Shown piece by piece: positions 43,152-51,577 of a DNA stretch of 64,000 nucleotides. Source of the stretch: Kaistella faecalis (GTDB lineage: Bacteria > Bacteroidota > Bacteroidia > Flavobacteriales > Weeksellaceae); the NCBI RefSeq assembly GCF_019195395.1, contig NZ_CP078067.1:927248-991247 (forward strand), given 5' to 3'. The notes under the pieces are model-generated. The model did not search any database. It was not told the origin of the DNA and saw nothing but the letters and a program-made list of their open reading frames with translations. A program made the translations under genes and the position numbers. Numbering within the stretch: the first letter of the stretch is position 1; each line of letters begins with the position of its first letter.

Positions 43152-43791
43152 ATACAACGAAATCTTCCAGGAACTCAGGGACGAAAAGATGAAATGGGAT
43201 TTTGAGGATTTTCTGGCGGAAGCTGAAAAAGAAGAAAAACCTGTCATTAAAATTTCAGAAAAGAAAAGCGCATCTTTCCCGAAATTCTATTGGCTTGCGG
43301 CAAGTCTTGTACTGCTTGCTTCAGTGGGAGCGTTCTTTAAATTTATACAACCAAGCAGCATTCAGGAACAGAATGATTTGGTGAAAAACGAAATACTGAA
43401 ACAAAAAGACGATTTCGGAAACGGTAATGAATTTGTCGCAATCCACACGAATGACTCTGTAAATGTAGCTTCAGACAGCTTAGTTACCGATTCGGCATAC
43501 ATCAGCAGCGATGAAGATGTGATGGATAAAATCCTCCCAAAAAGAGGAAGAATTAAAAGAAACCCGAGGCCTGTATTCGTTCAGAACGACACTCAGGTAA
43601 AATCTGCAAAAAAAACCACGGAGAAAGCTTCAAACTACGAATCTAACTACGTGATCATTAACGGCCAGAAAATCGAGAGCGAAGAGGAAGCAATTGATCT
43701 GGCGAAATATTCCTTCCGTATCCTGTCGGAAAATGTAACCAAAACGGTAGCGCAAACCGAGGCGCTACACAACCTAAACGACTACGAATAA
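43126..43791 (+). CDS. likely anti-sigma or sigma-associated membrane protein
   Basis: 221 residues. A charged N-terminal cytoplasmic part (about 1-55, KYNEIFQELRDEKMKWDFEDFLAEAEKEEKP), one membrane helix at about 58-80 (FYWLAASLVLLASVGAFFKF), then a Lys/Ser/Asn-rich periplasmic tail. The 26-bp overlap with the ECF sigma gene and the cytoplasm-helix-periplasm layout fit an anti-sigma factor, although no known anti-sigma motif is visible. Confidence 0.7.
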   Translation: MKTDRSQDKYNEIFQELRDEKMKWDFEDFLAEAEKEEKPVIKISEKKSASFPKFYWLAASLVLLASVGAFFKFIQPSSIQEQNDLVKNEILKQKDDFGNGNEFVAIHTNDSVNVASDSLVTDSAYISSDEDVMDKILPKRGRIKRNPRPVFVQNDTQVKSAKKTTEKASNYESNYVIINGQKIESEEEAIDLAKYSFRILSENVTKTVAQTEALHNLNDYE

Positions 43792-43838
43792 CCATTAATC
43801 CAGATGAATCATCGTTTCATCTTTTAAAAAAAATTATC

Positions 43839-45101
43839 ATGAAAAAAACAATATTCATATTCGCCCTTTTATTTTCATTTTTTACCACGGTAAACGCACA
43901 GAAAGACAAACTTGACCAGCTTTTCGAAAAATATCAGGAAACTGATGGCGTAACCTCCATCAAAATCGCCAAGCCGATGTTTAATATGCTGAACAAGCTG
44001 AACATTAATGATTCTGAACTTGACCAGATTAAACCATTATTAAGCAAAATCAACGGTCTTAAAATTCTTATTGTGGAGAAACCTGAAACCAAAGGAACAG
44101 ATGAAATCAAGCAGCTGAACATGTTCCAGAATCTTCAGAGCGATATTTCCAACTCCATCAAAAATCTGAAGTATGAGGAACTGATGACCGTGAACAGCAA
44201 AGACAATAAAATTAAATTTCTGTCTTCTGACGCTACCAATGGGATTTTAGACAATCTGCTTTTAAGCATCAATTCTGAAGGAAATACGGTTCTGATGATG
44301 CTCGACGGGAAAATCTCAATAGACGACGTGAACAAACTGGTGAATGAAGCCCAGAATACTTCCCTCAAATCCTCATTAGTAACTGAAAACGTAAGTCCAG
44401 GCGGCGTTACCCAGGTGCGCAGCGTAGGAAAATTTACCGGAATTAAAGCCTCAAGCGGGATTAAAGTGAATTTTACCCAAGGAAATAACCAGTCGGTGGT
44501 TGTAGAGACCGATCCTAATCTTCAGGAATATGTTTCGACAGAAGTAAAAGACGGAATCCTGGTAATTTCCATCAACAACAAAAACAATAAGAAATTAAAC
44601 TTTAAAAAACTGTTGGTTACCGTGGAAGCGCCGAGACTTTCTTCTGTAGACGTAAGCTCCGGTGCATCTTTGATGACTGTAAACACGATTAAAGAAAATA
44701 ATTTCAAAGCAGAAGTTTCGTCCGGCGCCAATCTTAACGCTGACGTAATTGCTGAAAAAACAGTTGATGTCGCAGTTTCTTCCGGTTCGACCGCCAAACT
44801 GGATGTTCAGTCGCAAAGTTTCATCCTTACAGGAACAAGCGGTTCAAGTTCCACGGTTGTTGGGAAAACAGCAAACGCATCATTCGATCTTACCAGTGCC
44901 GCAAGCTGCAATGCCAATGATTTTATAGCAAAATCGGCCACGGTTTCAGCAACATCCGGATCTAATTTGCGAGTTCAGGCCACAGAGGCATTGAGCGGCA
45001 GTGCAAGTTCCGGCGCCACAATCAGATACAAAGGAAATCCTAAAATTGAAAATGGAGGGACCAAAACTTCGAGTGGTGCAAGCATTAAACCTTTAAATTA
45101 G
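43839..45101 (+). CDS. exported DUF4252 + DUF2807 (GIN) domain protein
   Basis: 420 residues. Signal peptide 1-20 (ends NAQ). Residues about 25-165 are a DUF4252 domain (KYQETDGVTSIKIAKPMFNMLNKL, ISIDDVNKLVNEA); residues about 185-410 are a GIN/DUF2807 beta-helix (FTGIKASSGIKVNFTQGNNQSVVVETDP, then repeated VSSG and SSGA turns). The head domain is Bacteroidota-specific and unstudied; GIN domains are putative adhesive or surface beta-solenoids. It lies 47 bp after the anti-sigma-like gene and is a likely regulon member. Confidence 0.88.
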   Translation: MKKTIFIFALLFSFFTTVNAQKDKLDQLFEKYQETDGVTSIKIAKPMFNMLNKLNINDSELDQIKPLLSKINGLKILIVEKPETKGTDEIKQLNMFQNLQSDISNSIKNLKYEELMTVNSKDNKIKFLSSDATNGILDNLLLSINSEGNTVLMMLDGKISIDDVNKLVNEAQNTSLKSSLVTENVSPGGVTQVRSVGKFTGIKASSGIKVNFTQGNNQSVVVETDPNLQEYVSTEVKDGILVISINNKNNKKLNFKKLLVTVEAPRLSSVDVSSGASLMTVNTIKENNFKAEVSSGANLNADVIAEKTVDVAVSSGSTAKLDVQSQSFILTGTSGSSSTVVGKTANASFDLTSAASCNANDFIAKSATVSATSGSNLRVQATEALSGSASSGATIRYKGNPKIENGGTKTSSGASIKPLN

Positions 45102-45127
45102 ACCGTAAAATTAAAAAACAAACAACC

Positions 45128-45649
45128 ATGAAAAATATTGCTTTCTTATTCGCTGCGGTGCTTTTGCTCTCACTACAATCATGCATCGTTTCCAGCACAC
45201 CAAAAATGGGATTTTTTGATAATCAGCATTACGATTATAAAGACGCTAAATTTACCAGTATAAATGTTCCGATGTTTCTCGCTAAACCAATGGTTAAAAA
45301 GGCCCTGAAAGAAGACGGAGAAAGCGAAGAACTCATCAGCCTCATCAAAAAAATCTCCGATATTAAAGTGATGACGGTTGAGAATGGCAACAAAACAATG
45401 CTGGCAGATTTTGCCAAATATCTTACCAATAACCGCTTCGAAGAATGGATGACGGTAAAGAAAGAAAATGAAACCGTCAATTTTCAGGCAAAACAAAGCG
45501 GGGATGTCATTAAAAAACTGATGATCACGGTACATTCAGGCAGCGAATTGGTTTTTGTAGATGTTTCGGGAAAATTTACCGCCGATGACATTTCGAGAAT
45601 TATCAATTACTCCGAAAGGAAAGATGTAAAAAAACTTGTTTCCAAATAA
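45128..45649 (+). CDS. DUF4252 lipoprotein
   Basis: 173 residues. Lipoprotein signal MKNIAFLFAAVLLLSLQSC (Cys19), then a single DUF4252 domain (FTSINVPMFLAKPMVKKALKEDGESEELISLIKKI ... FVDVSGKFTADDISRIIN). It is a shorter paralogue of the DUF4252 half of the upstream gene, 26 bp away, and ends at a terminator. Together with the sigma and anti-sigma genes it makes a four-gene cell-envelope unit of unknown purpose. Confidence 0.87.
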   Translation: MKNIAFLFAAVLLLSLQSCIVSSTPKMGFFDNQHYDYKDAKFTSINVPMFLAKPMVKKALKEDGESEELISLIKKISDIKVMTVENGNKTMLADFAKYLTNNRFEEWMTVKKENETVNFQAKQSGDVIKKLMITVHSGSELVFVDVSGKFTADDISRIINYSERKDVKKLVSK

Positions 45650-45657
45650 ATTAAATT

Positions 45658-45693
45658 AAAATAACTGCAGATTTTCCTGTGGTTATTTTTTTT
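45658..45693 (+). terminator. Terminator after DUF4252 lipoprotein gene
   Basis: AAATAAC ... GCAG pairs with CCTGT ... GTTATTT, followed by a T-run. Confidence 0.7.
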
Positions 45694-45810
45694 GGCGCCG
45701 GGAACCTGCTGTCGCTACTCGCTTTTTTTGGGCGGCGGCTTCGCCGCCGCCCAAAAAAAGAGCTCAGACACGCCGCTCCATCAGGGCTATTTTACCACCG
45801 TCTTCTAATG
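45694..45810. repeat. GC-rich intergenic element with 17-bp perfect hairpin
   Basis: Within about 115 bp of GC-rich DNA, TTTTTTTGGGCGGCGGC, loop TTC, then its exact complement: a 17-bp stem at about 45724-45760. The flanks (ggcgccgggaacctgctgtc and cgccgctccatcagggc) look like parts of a conserved repeat rather than unique DNA. It lies between the DUF4252 terminator and the guaB promoter. The family and multiplicity in this genome cannot be judged from one copy. Confidence 0.6.
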
Positions 45811-45857
45811 AAATCACGCTTAATAAAACCATAGTTTTCACTTTCAAAAAAAAAGCA

Positions 45858-45865
45858 TAATTTTG
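45858..45865 (+). promoter_or_regulatory. -7 promoter element (TAATTTTG) of guaB
   Basis: Fits TAnnTTTG, 13 bp before the guaB ATG, with a T-rich -33 region. Confidence 0.6.
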
Positions 45866-45878
45866 CAAGAAAGTAAAG

Positions 45879-47339
45879 ATGTCTATTCACAACAAAATCG
45901 TAGAAACTGCCATCACTTTCGATGACGTGCTTCTCATCCCTTCTTATTCTGAAGTTCTGCCCAATCAGGTCTCTCTAAAATCACGACTTTCCGACAAAAT
46001 CACCCTCAACGCCCCAATCGTTTCCGCTGCAATGGATACCGTTACCGAAGGCGAAATGGCAATTGCGATGGCAAGAGTTGGCGGTATCGGTTTCATCCAC
46101 AAAAACATGCCGATTGCCGAACAGGCCGTTCAGGTATACCGTGTAAAACGCTCAGAAAACGGGATGATCTCCGATCCTGTAACCTTATCAAAAGACCACA
46201 CATTGGCTCAGGCTAAAGAAATGATGGCCAACTTTAAAATTTCGGGGTTACCCGTTGTCGATGAGGAAAACAAACTTATTGGAATCATTACCAACCGTGA
46301 CGTAAAATACCAGGAAAATCTCGATGCAAAGGTGGAAGAACTGATGACTAAAGACAAACTCATCACTTCTGATAAAGAGACCAACCTTGAACAGGCGAAA
46401 GCAATTTTACTTAAAAACCGCGTGGAAAAACTTCCGATTGTGGACAAAGAATTTAAACTGGTAGGTTTAATTACGATAAAAGATATCGACAATCAGCTTG
46501 AATATCCTAACGCCAATAAAGACAAAAACGGAAGACTGATCGTAGGCGCCGGAGTGGGCGTTGGCGAAGACACGATGGACCGTGTGTCTGCACTGGTAAA
46601 AGCAGGTGTTGATATTATCGCAGTAGATTCTGCACACGGACATTCAAAAGGGGTTCTGGACAAAATCAGGGAAATTCGTAAAAGTTTTCCTGACCTCGAT
46701 ATCGTCGGCGGAAATATTGTCACCGCAGATGCCGCAAAAGATTTAATTAAAGCCGGTGCAAACATCCTGAAAGTAGGTGTTGGCCCAGGTTCTATCTGTA
46801 CAACAAGAGTGGTCGCAGGTGTTGGTGTTCCTCAGCTTTCCGCGATTTATAATGTTTTTGAATATGCGAAAACTAAAAATGTAGCGGTAATTGCTGATGG
46901 CGGAATCAAACTTTCCGGTGATATCGTAAAAGCACTTGCTTCCGGCGCGAATGCCGTGATGCTGGGTTCTCTGCTTGCCGGAACTGATGAAGCACCGGGC
47001 GAAGAAATTATTTTTCAGGGAAGAAAATTCAAAGCTTATCAGGGAATGGGATCGCTATCTGCTATGAGACGCGGCGGTAAAGAAAGATATTTCCAAAGTG
47101 AAGCAAAGAAATTTGTTCCCGAAGGAATTGAAGGAAGAGTTCCACACAAAGGAAAATTAGAAGAAGTGGTATTTCAGCTAACCGGAGGAATCCGTGCCGG
47201 AATGGGCTACTGCGGAACAAAAGACATTGATACTTTACAGAAAGATGGGAAAATGGTCATGATTACCGGAAGCGGTCTAAAAGAATCTCATCCGCACGAT
47301 GTGATTATTACTCAGGAGGCTCCGAATTATTCGCTATAA
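45879..47339 (+). CDS. guaB: inosine-5'-monophosphate dehydrogenase
   Basis: 486 residues, typical length. [16 protein letters not shown] at the N-terminus; two CBS domains at about 95-205; IMP-binding loop with the active cysteine in [17 protein letters not shown]; flap around GKERYFQSE. It converts IMP to XMP with NAD+, the committed step of guanine nucleotide synthesis. The gene is monocistronic with its own promoter and terminator. Confidence 0.97.
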   Translation: MSIHNKIVETAITFDDVLLIPSYSEVLPNQVSLKSRLSDKITLNAPIVSAAMDTVTEGEMAIAMARVGGIGFIHKNMPIAEQAVQVYRVKRSENGMISDPVTLSKDHTLAQAKEMMANFKISGLPVVDEENKLIGIITNRDVKYQENLDAKVEELMTKDKLITSDKETNLEQAKAILLKNRVEKLPIVDKEFKLVGLITIKDIDNQLEYPNANKDKNGRLIVGAGVGVGEDTMDRVSALVKAGVDIIAVDSAHGHSKGVLDKIREIRKSFPDLDIVGGNIVTADAAKDLIKAGANILKVGVGPGSICTTRVVAGVGVPQLSAIYNVFEYAKTKNVAVIADGGIKLSGDIVKALASGANAVMLGSLLAGTDEAPGEEIIFQGRKFKAYQGMGSLSAMRRGGKERYFQSEAKKFVPEGIEGRVPHKGKLEEVVFQLTGGIRAGMGYCGTKDIDTLQKDGKMVMITGSGLKESHPHDVIITQEAPNYSL

Positions 47340-47365
47340 AATTTTCGATTAATTTAAAATAAAAA

Positions 47366-47399
47366 AAAAGGCTGCAGAAAACTGCAGCCCTTTTGTTTC
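47366..47399 (+). terminator. Terminator of guaB
   Basis: GGCTGCAG, loop aaaa, CTGCAGCC, flanked by A-run and TTTT; bidirectional, also serving the leftward T9SS gene at 47413. Confidence 0.85.
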
Positions 47400-47412
47400 A
47401 AAACCTAGTTAA

Positions 47413-48315
47413 TTATTTTTTGATCACTTTTTTGCTTTCAGTAGATCCGTCAGCATAATTAATTTTTACCACGTAAGAACCTTTTGCAAGATTTTCAATG
47501 TTAAATGTAGTTTCAGTAGACTTCTTAGCTACTTTGCCTGAAAGGTCAAATAACGTAACATCAACAATCTTTTTAGCAGATTTAATATTGATTACATCTG
47601 TTGCAGGGTTAGGATAAACAGAAACAACAGATTTAACAGAGGCATCAGAAACCGCTAATAATGTTTCAACAGCACTTATTTTAAGGTTGTCGAATCCGGA
47701 ATTATTAGTACCGCTTGCTACGAAATCAACTTCTGTAGGAAACCAACCAGACATTTTTTCGTAAGGTCCATAGGTAACGTCATTAATAGTTACAGTCATT
47801 TCACCAGTACCCATTACATCGTAAGTAAATTTAACTTTGTACCAGGTATTTGCTGTAACTGCTAAAGGCAACTCGATCCCACTTTCATCATTGTCGAAAT
47901 CATCCTGGTCAGCCAAAAATACACCGTTGGTAGGACTCATATAGAGATCAGCAATTACATAATAATCGGAGTCTACATCATAAAACTGAATTTCTGCAGA
48001 TGTACTTCCTGTATACATATCAAATTCTGCTACAAAAATGCCATTCGATGATGTTCTTGTGGACCATTTAGTATCATGGAAAATAAAAATACCATCAGCA
48101 TTAGCAGCTGTACTTGCGAACTGAAAAGATTTTCCGTGATCAGCATCAATATTAGCAACTTTTGCCATTGCATTACTACCACCAAACCTTTCCCAGCCAC
48201 CCTGTGTACCCAGATTCCCGGTATTGTAAGAATTAAAATTGTCGCTCCATAAGTTTTGCGAAAATGCGCTTACTGCAAAACCTACAGTCAAAGCAATAGA
48301 TAAAAATCTCTTCAT
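47413..48315 (-). CDS. T9SS type A cargo protein, lectin-like
   Basis: 300 residues from the ATG at 48315 (MKRFLSIALTVGFAVSAFSQ is the signal peptide; the longer frame to 48369 lacks sense). Residues about 20-215 form a beta-sandwich (FNSYNTGNLGTQGGWERFGGSNAMAK ... WYKVKFTYDVMGTGEMTVTINDV) resembling concanavalin-like or carbohydrate-binding jelly rolls. The sorting domain follows (VVSVYPNPATDVINI ... GSYVVKINYADGSTESKKVIKK). It would be secreted by the type IX system; the ligand is unknown. Confidence 0.88.
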   Translation of the reverse strand: MKRFLSIALTVGFAVSAFSQNLWSDNFNSYNTGNLGTQGGWERFGGSNAMAKVANIDADHGKSFQFASTAANADGIFIFHDTKWSTRTSSNGIFVAEFDMYTGSTSAEIQFYDVDSDYYVIADLYMSPTNGVFLADQDDFDNDESGIELPLAVTANTWYKVKFTYDVMGTGEMTVTINDVTYGPYEKMSGWFPTEVDFVASGTNNSGFDNLKISAVETLLAVSDASVKSVVSVYPNPATDVINIKSAKKIVDVTLFDLSGKVAKKSTETTFNIENLAKGSYVVKINYADGSTESKKVIKK

Positions 48316-48463
48316 TGTATATAAATATTTAAATTGGGCGCTAAAATATGCTTTAATACTCGGTTTCACAAGAAATCCTTATGATTAGGGGTGATTTTTA
48401 TATTAAATTCCCGAAAATAATGAAAATATAGCAGTTTTATTTTGATCTTGACTGGACTAAATA

Positions 48464-48492
48464 TTGTTGTATTTAATTAATAGTTAGTTTTG
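48464..48492 (+). promoter_or_regulatory. Promoter of small lipoprotein gene
   Basis: TTG (48464-48466), 18-bp spacer, TAGTTTTG (48485-48492), 22 bp before the ATG: a good match to the flavobacterial consensus. Confidence 0.65.
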
Positions 48493-48514
48493 CATATAAA
48501 AATGACACCGATCT

Positions 48515-48958
48515 ATGAAAAACGTTTGCGTAGCTGCGCTCCTTTTCTTATTTATTCAGTGCGATGTTTTACCATCAAACTTTCCCGTTTACCAACCCGG
48601 CACCCCGACTGCGGTAATTCCAAATGAAAATAAAGAGTTTGCCGATTTGATGGAAAAAGACCAGGTCAACAAAAAGCAGAAGACCGCAGAGGTCCTCACC
48701 TATCTCCTGAACGATCCCGAGCCGGAAGATCCCTATACGGCAACAGTTATCGAGAACACTTCGAACTGTAACATTATTGTAAGGCTGGTGGCAGTAAACG
48801 GAAGTCAAATTTACAATCTTCCAATTCCCCGAAACGGTAAAAATCACTTTAAAATTGCCAAAGGAAATTACACGCTGAAATCAAATGTTTGTGAAGCCAA
48901 GTATTATTCGCAGAAATCGATTACTGAGCCGCTTATTCTGAAACTCACTGCAAATTAA
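48515..48958 (+). CDS. small lipoprotein, DUF6759-like
   Basis: 147 residues. Signal MKNVCVAALLFLFIQC with Cys16 as likely lipid site. The C-terminal half (TATVIENTSNCNIIVRLVAVNGSQIYNLPIPRNGKNHFKIAKGNYTLKSNVCEAKY) is a small beta-domain with two cysteines that may form a disulfide. It resembles a domain I associate with DUF6759 of Chryseobacterium, but that is from memory. Its neighbour is the nirK operon, 136 bp downstream, with no evident link. Confidence 0.65.
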   Translation: MKNVCVAALLFLFIQCDVLPSNFPVYQPGTPTAVIPNENKEFADLMEKDQVNKKQKTAEVLTYLLNDPEPEDPYTATVIENTSNCNIIVRLVAVNGSQIYNLPIPRNGKNHFKIAKGNYTLKSNVCEAKYYSQKSITEPLILKLTAN

Positions 48959-49054
48959 TTCTGGTGATTTACTGAAAACTATCGCAAGCATTATCCGAAT
49001 GCTTAAAGTGATAAAACTCATGATCCACAATTTTCAGAAACAAATTAATTAGGA

Positions 49055-49062
49055 TAACTTTG
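49055..49062 (+). promoter_or_regulatory. -7 promoter element (TAACTTTG) of nirK operon, with overlapping inverted repeat
   Basis: TAACTTTG fits TAnnTTTG, 32 bp before the nirK ATG. It is embedded in AGGATAAC followed by TTTGTCCT, an imperfect inverted repeat (6 of 8 positions) that could be an operator. A further hairpin, AAGCATT against AATGCTT, lies at 48986-49004. Confidence 0.55.
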
Positions 49063-49094
49063 TCCTATTAAGATGTCACTAAATTAAATTATAT

Positions 49095-50129
49095 ATGAAA
49101 CAGATTATCACAAGCTTTGCTCTCGCCCTTTTAGCACTTCAGGCATGTAAACAGAATCCGACCGAATCTTCGGCAACTTCAACCGAAAACGCAATGGAGA
49201 TTAAAGTCAGCGGTGAAACAGAAACCCAACAGAAACTTAATCCCCCAATGCTTCCAGGCGCAATCGGAGACCGCGCAGCGAAAAAAGTTATCGTACATCT
49301 GGAAGCTACCGAAGAAGAAGGCGAACTTGCCGATGGCGTTACTTACAAATTCTGGACATTCAACAGTACCGTTCCGGGAACTTTCATCCGTATCCGCGTT
49401 GGCGACGAAGTTGAACTACACCTTAAAAATGCCAGCAACAGCGTAATGCCACATAATATCGACCTTCATGCCGTAAACGGACCTGGCGGTGGTGCTGAAG
49501 CGACTAACGTTGCCCCCGGAAAAACTGCAATTTTTAATTTCAAGGCACTTAATCCCGGTCTTTTTGTTTACCACTGTGCGGCAGCGCCGGTTCCAATGCA
49601 CATTGCAAACGGGATGTACGGTTTAATTTTAGTGGAACCTGCAGGCGGATTGCCTAAAGTTGACCGCGAATATTACATCATGCAGAGTGAATTCTACACC
49701 AAAGGAAAAACCGACGAAAAAGGTCTTCAGGAGTTTGATCAGGACAAAGGTGTTGACGAAAATCCAAGTTATGTAGTTTTCAACGGAAAGAAAAACGCAC
49801 TGATGGGCGACAAAATGCTCGAAGCTAAAGTAGGCGAAACGGTAAGACTTTACGTAGGAAACGCAGGACCTAACCTTGCATCTTCATTCCACGTGATTGG
49901 CGAAATTTTCGACAGAGTTTATGTGGAAGGCGGCACCAAAATCAATGAAAACGTTCAAACAACTTTAATTCCGGCTGGTGGAGCAGTAATCGTAGAGTTT
50001 AAAGTCGAGGAACCTGGAGAATATGTATTGGTAGACCACTCTATCTTCAGAGCGTTCAACAAAGGTGCTATCGGAAAACTGAAAGTTACAGGAGAAAAAA
50101 ATCCAAAAGTTTTCCATAAAGTTCAGTAA
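49095..50129 (+). CDS. nirK: copper-containing nitrite reductase
   Basis: 344 residues. Lipoprotein-type signal ([18 protein letters not shown], Cys18). Two cupredoxin domains. Type 1 copper ligands H120, C161, H169 and M174; type 2 ligands H125, H160 and H315; catalytic D123 and H266, all in the spacing known from Alcaligenes/Achromobacter NirK. It reduces nitrite to nitric oxide. It heads an operon with an FGE-family gene and a SCO gene. No nitric oxide reductase is in the window. Confidence 0.95.
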   Translation: MKQIITSFALALLALQACKQNPTESSATSTENAMEIKVSGETETQQKLNPPMLPGAIGDRAAKKVIVHLEATEEEGELADGVTYKFWTFNSTVPGTFIRIRVGDEVELHLKNASNSVMPHNIDLHAVNGPGGGAEATNVAPGKTAIFNFKALNPGLFVYHCAAAPVPMHIANGMYGLILVEPAGGLPKVDREYYIMQSEFYTKGKTDEKGLQEFDQDKGVDENPSYVVFNGKKNALMGDKMLEAKVGETVRLYVGNAGPNLASSFHVIGEIFDRVYVEGGTKINENVQTTLIPAGGAVIVEFKVEEPGEYVLVDHSIFRAFNKGAIGKLKVTGEKNPKVFHKVQ

Positions 50130-50158
50130 TAAAAATCTTTAATAGAAAAGAAACTGCC

Positions 50159-50995
50159 ATGGGTGCAATTTTTAAAACAATTCTTTACCTCAGCGGTTTC
50201 TTTTTTATTTTTCAAAGCTGCGGAGATGTCGTTGCCGAAACTTCAGGGAAAAATTTAGTCATTGGAACGCAGGATGTAAAAATAAATCCAGAGGTGAAGA
50301 TGGTTACCATTAAAGGCGGAAAATACCAGCCTTTTTACGGCGGGGACAGTTCGCTGGTTGAAGTGCCGGATTTTTTACTCGATGAAACACCTGTAACCAA
50401 CCGTGAATTCCTCGATTTTGTTAAGAAAAATCCCAAATGGAAACGCAGCAATGTAAAAGCAATCTTCGCCGACGAAACTTATCTGAGAGACTGGCAGAAT
50501 GATGAAACTTTACCGAAAAATGCAGATCCGGAAGCGCCCGTAACTTTTGTTTCCTGGTTCGCCGCGAAAGCTTATGCAAAAAGTGCAGGCAAACGGCTAC
50601 CAACGATGGATGAATGGGAATATGTTGCAATGGCCGATGAAGAAACCGCGAATGCCCGGAACAAACCGGGTTATTCATCGCATCTTATTAATCTTTACAA
50701 CGAAAAATTCCGCGAACGCAACAGGGTAAAGGGTTCAAAACCCAATTATTGGAGCGTATACAATATGTTCGATTTAGTTTGGGAATGGACGGAAGACTTC
50801 AATTCTATCATGACAACAAGTGATTCCAGAACCGGCGAATACGATGACAAAGGACTTTTCTGCGCTTCAGCAGCTACCAGTGCCAACGACGTTCTTAATT
50901 ATGCTTCTTTTATGCGCTACGCTTTCCGCTCGAGTCTTAAAGCCAACTATACGGTTGAAAATTTAGGCTTCAGATGCGCTAAAAACCTTAAATAA
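50159..50995 (+). CDS. FGE/SUMF1-family protein (nirK-linked)
   Basis: 278 residues. N-terminal hydrophobic segment with Cys near residue 21 (LYLSGFFFIFQSC) suggests a lipoprotein. The domain has the family order: DETPVTNREFLDFVKKNP, PVTFVSWFAAKAYAKSAGKRLPTMDEWEYVAM, YNMFDLVWEWTEDF, and ENLGFRCAKNL. FGE proteins generate formylglycine or are structurally related carriers; in this context a maturation or electron-linked role for NirK is inferred from neighbourhood only. It lies 29 bp after nirK and directly abuts the SCO gene. Confidence 0.85.
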   Translation: MGAIFKTILYLSGFFFIFQSCGDVVAETSGKNLVIGTQDVKINPEVKMVTIKGGKYQPFYGGDSSLVEVPDFLLDETPVTNREFLDFVKKNPKWKRSNVKAIFADETYLRDWQNDETLPKNADPEAPVTFVSWFAAKAYAKSAGKRLPTMDEWEYVAMADEETANARNKPGYSSHLINLYNEKFRERNRVKGSKPNYWSVYNMFDLVWEWTEDFNSIMTTSDSRTGEYDDKGLFCASAATSANDVLNYASFMRYAFRSSLKANYTVENLGFRCAKNLK

Positions 50996-51574
50996 ATGAA
51001 AAATTTAATTCTTTTCTTTTTTTCAGCACTGATTCTTTTTTCCTGCAAAGAAAATAAGGAACAGGAAAATGCGAAGAAAGAAAACGCCGGCAGTTCCATT
51101 TTTCTGCTCGATTCAAAATGGAAGAATCAGGATGGTAAAGAACTTCATCTGAAAGATCTGAAACGCAAAAATCTGGTGGTGGTAATGATTTTCACAAGCT
51201 GCAGAACTGCGTGCCCAATTCTTGTGGCAGATATGAAAAAGGTTCATGAGAAAATTGAGAAAGATAAACTTGATGATACTTCACTCGTCCTCATCTCCAT
51301 CGACCCGACCAATGATACACCCGAAGTGCTGAAAAAATTTGCTGCTGACCGGAATATGGATCAGGCTCCATGGATGTTCCTCGTAAGCAATGAAGAAGCG
51401 ACACGGGAATTCGCGAATGTTCTTGCAGTGAAGTATAAAAAAATTTCGCCCATTGAATTTTCACACTCTAACATTATCAGTGTTTTCAACCGAAACGGTG
51501 AACTCATAAGCCAGGAAGAAGGCTCCGGAATTAATTCGGAAGCGGTTGCAAAAACTGTGAATCAACTGAAGTAA
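50996..51574 (+). CDS. SCO1/SenC-family copper chaperone
   Basis: 192 residues. Lipoprotein signal (Cys17), then a thioredoxin-like fold with the copper-binding CxxxC (C69, C73 in FTSCRTAC) and the distal histidine H158 (EFSHSNII). SCO proteins deliver copper to CuA centres; here, right after nirK and an FGE protein, it probably serves copper loading of NirK. It starts immediately after the FGE stop. Its transcript terminator lies inside the convergent MFS gene. Confidence 0.9.
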   Translation: MKNLILFFFSALILFSCKENKEQENAKKENAGSSIFLLDSKWKNQDGKELHLKDLKRKNLVVVMIFTSCRTACPILVADMKKVHEKIEKDKLDDTSLVLISIDPTNDTPEVLKKFAADRNMDQAPWMFLVSNEEATREFANVLAVKYKKISPIEFSHSNIISVFNRNGELISQEEGSGINSEAVAKTVNQLK

Positions 51575-51577
51575 CTT

